A DNA stretch of 35,000 nt from assembly GCA_012295275.1 (NCBI GenBank), contig CM022670.1:3000835-3035834 (forward strand). Direction: 5' to 3'. Both the position numbers and the translations under genes were made by a program. The stretch is from Chrysomallon squamiferum (Eukaryota > Mollusca > Gastropoda > Neomphalida > Peltospiridae). Below the pieces are notes generated by a model. That model did not search any database. It was not told the origin of the DNA and saw only the letters and a list, made by a program, of their open reading frames with translations. Shown piece after piece: positions 34,251-35,000 of the stretch. Positions within the stretch are counted from its first letter, which is position 1. Every line of letters begins with the position of its first letter.

Positions 34251-34983
34251 ACTGTGACGTCCGATCCCTCGAGCCGAGATAACAATCGCCGAGCACCTTT
34301 ATCAAAAGAAATACGGTACGGAACGTTAGTTCTGTTATAGTAACCTTTTAATGGATTATGTCGCTAATGCTTGATGCTGTTTTAGCGGCACGCTTCGGCA
34401 GATAATCCATGCAGTTGTATTTCATGACCCCCGGATTTAAAGAATGCTTGCATCAAACTGCAGGTCAGATATTAAAATGTACAGCTGGAAAGAAAAGAAA
34501 ACATATATACCAAAGTAGCTACAGAAGCCATAACAACATCAACAACAACAGCAATAGCAACAATAATACAATATCATTATCATTCATTTATTCATTATTA
34601 TTATCATTATTATTATCAGTAGTAGTAGTAGTAGTAGTAGTTGTAGTTTTAATAGTAATATGCATTGCAGCAGTAGTGAAAATTCTACTAATTATTATAA
34701 TAGTTATCGCCGTAGTAGTAATGGACAATTTTTTTTGTTGTTACAGTAAAACTAAAAGTGTAAATTACAAAACCATGCATACGAATTCACTAACACACAG
34801 ACACAAACACAAACGAAGTAAAATCGAAAAGAGCACATTAACAATAAATAATAATGTTTTTGGAAACAATGGCAATTGATCGTTCGCTCATTAATTCATT
34901 TATTCATTGATGACGTACATTGTTCCGTTTACCCGCTAATAGCCAGTTCCTGTCCAAACCTATAAATAATTATAACAATGATG

Positions 34984-35000
34984 TCACACACACACACACA
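34984..35000. repeat. (CA)n microsatellite cut by the window edge
   Basis: A CA run that continues beyond the right end; its full length is unknown. Confidence 0.9.

Larger units (their letters stand above)
33400..35000. other. Right-edge spacer, no recognised gene
   Basis: A CT/T-rich stretch (33404-33520), AT-rich sequence, a GC-richer stretch with a degenerate minisatellite (33900-34330), triplet-rich sequence (34530-34720) and the start of a (CA)n run at the window edge. Frames at 33755-34191 and 34409-34879 have no recognisable product. Confidence 0.45.

Overview
The window looks like AT-rich, microsatellite-laden nuclear DNA of a mollusc, most likely a cephalopod such as an octopod. 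I base this on one intron-poor protocadherin gene with a very large ectodomain exon, on the AT-rich non-coding DNA full of (TAA)n, (GA)n, (CA)n and (AT)n tracts, and on the known large expansion of protocadherins in octopus genomes. The species is an inference; no search was run. There is no sign of bacterial, viral or organellar DNA.

Layout. Positions 1-9946 are non-coding: simple repeats, several GC-richer islands with promoter-like elements (TATA/initiator near 1959-1991, two opposed CCAAT boxes at 7204-7249), possible 5' UTR splice donors (3941, 9032), and a long inverted repeat at 3956-4082. Positions 9947-15090 carry the one convincing protein gene, on the + strand. Exon 1 (10026-12887) encodes a signal peptide, seven cadherin repeats, one membrane span and the proximal cytoplasmic tail. 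Two short exons (14164-14260 and 14714-15090) encode the distal tail. The reading frame stays open across both junctions and gives a 1111-residue type I membrane protein. The putative 3' UTR contains a (GA)n tract of about 100 bp and a four-copy minisatellite.

Positions 16150-35000 hold no gene that I recognise except an intron-containing tRNA-Leu(CAA) on the minus strand (22448-22566). A 21-nt copy of its 3' end lies about 0.5 kb away. The rest is microsatellite, AT-rich spacer, a few GC-richer islands, a weak possible coding fragment near 28162-28371 (minus), and a degenerate ~50-bp minisatellite at 34070-34250.

The protocadherin is expected to act at the neuronal plasma membrane as a calcium-dependent, probably homophilic, recognition receptor. 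Its tail has two RVxF-type motifs of the kind that dock protein phosphatase 1, as in vertebrate delta-1 protocadherins, and an S/G/E-rich segment. Tail content could vary through splicing of the small exons. Items worth a second look are the alternative-tail options, the degenerate calcium sites between repeats, the long foldback near a strong splice-donor candidate, and the tRNA duplication.
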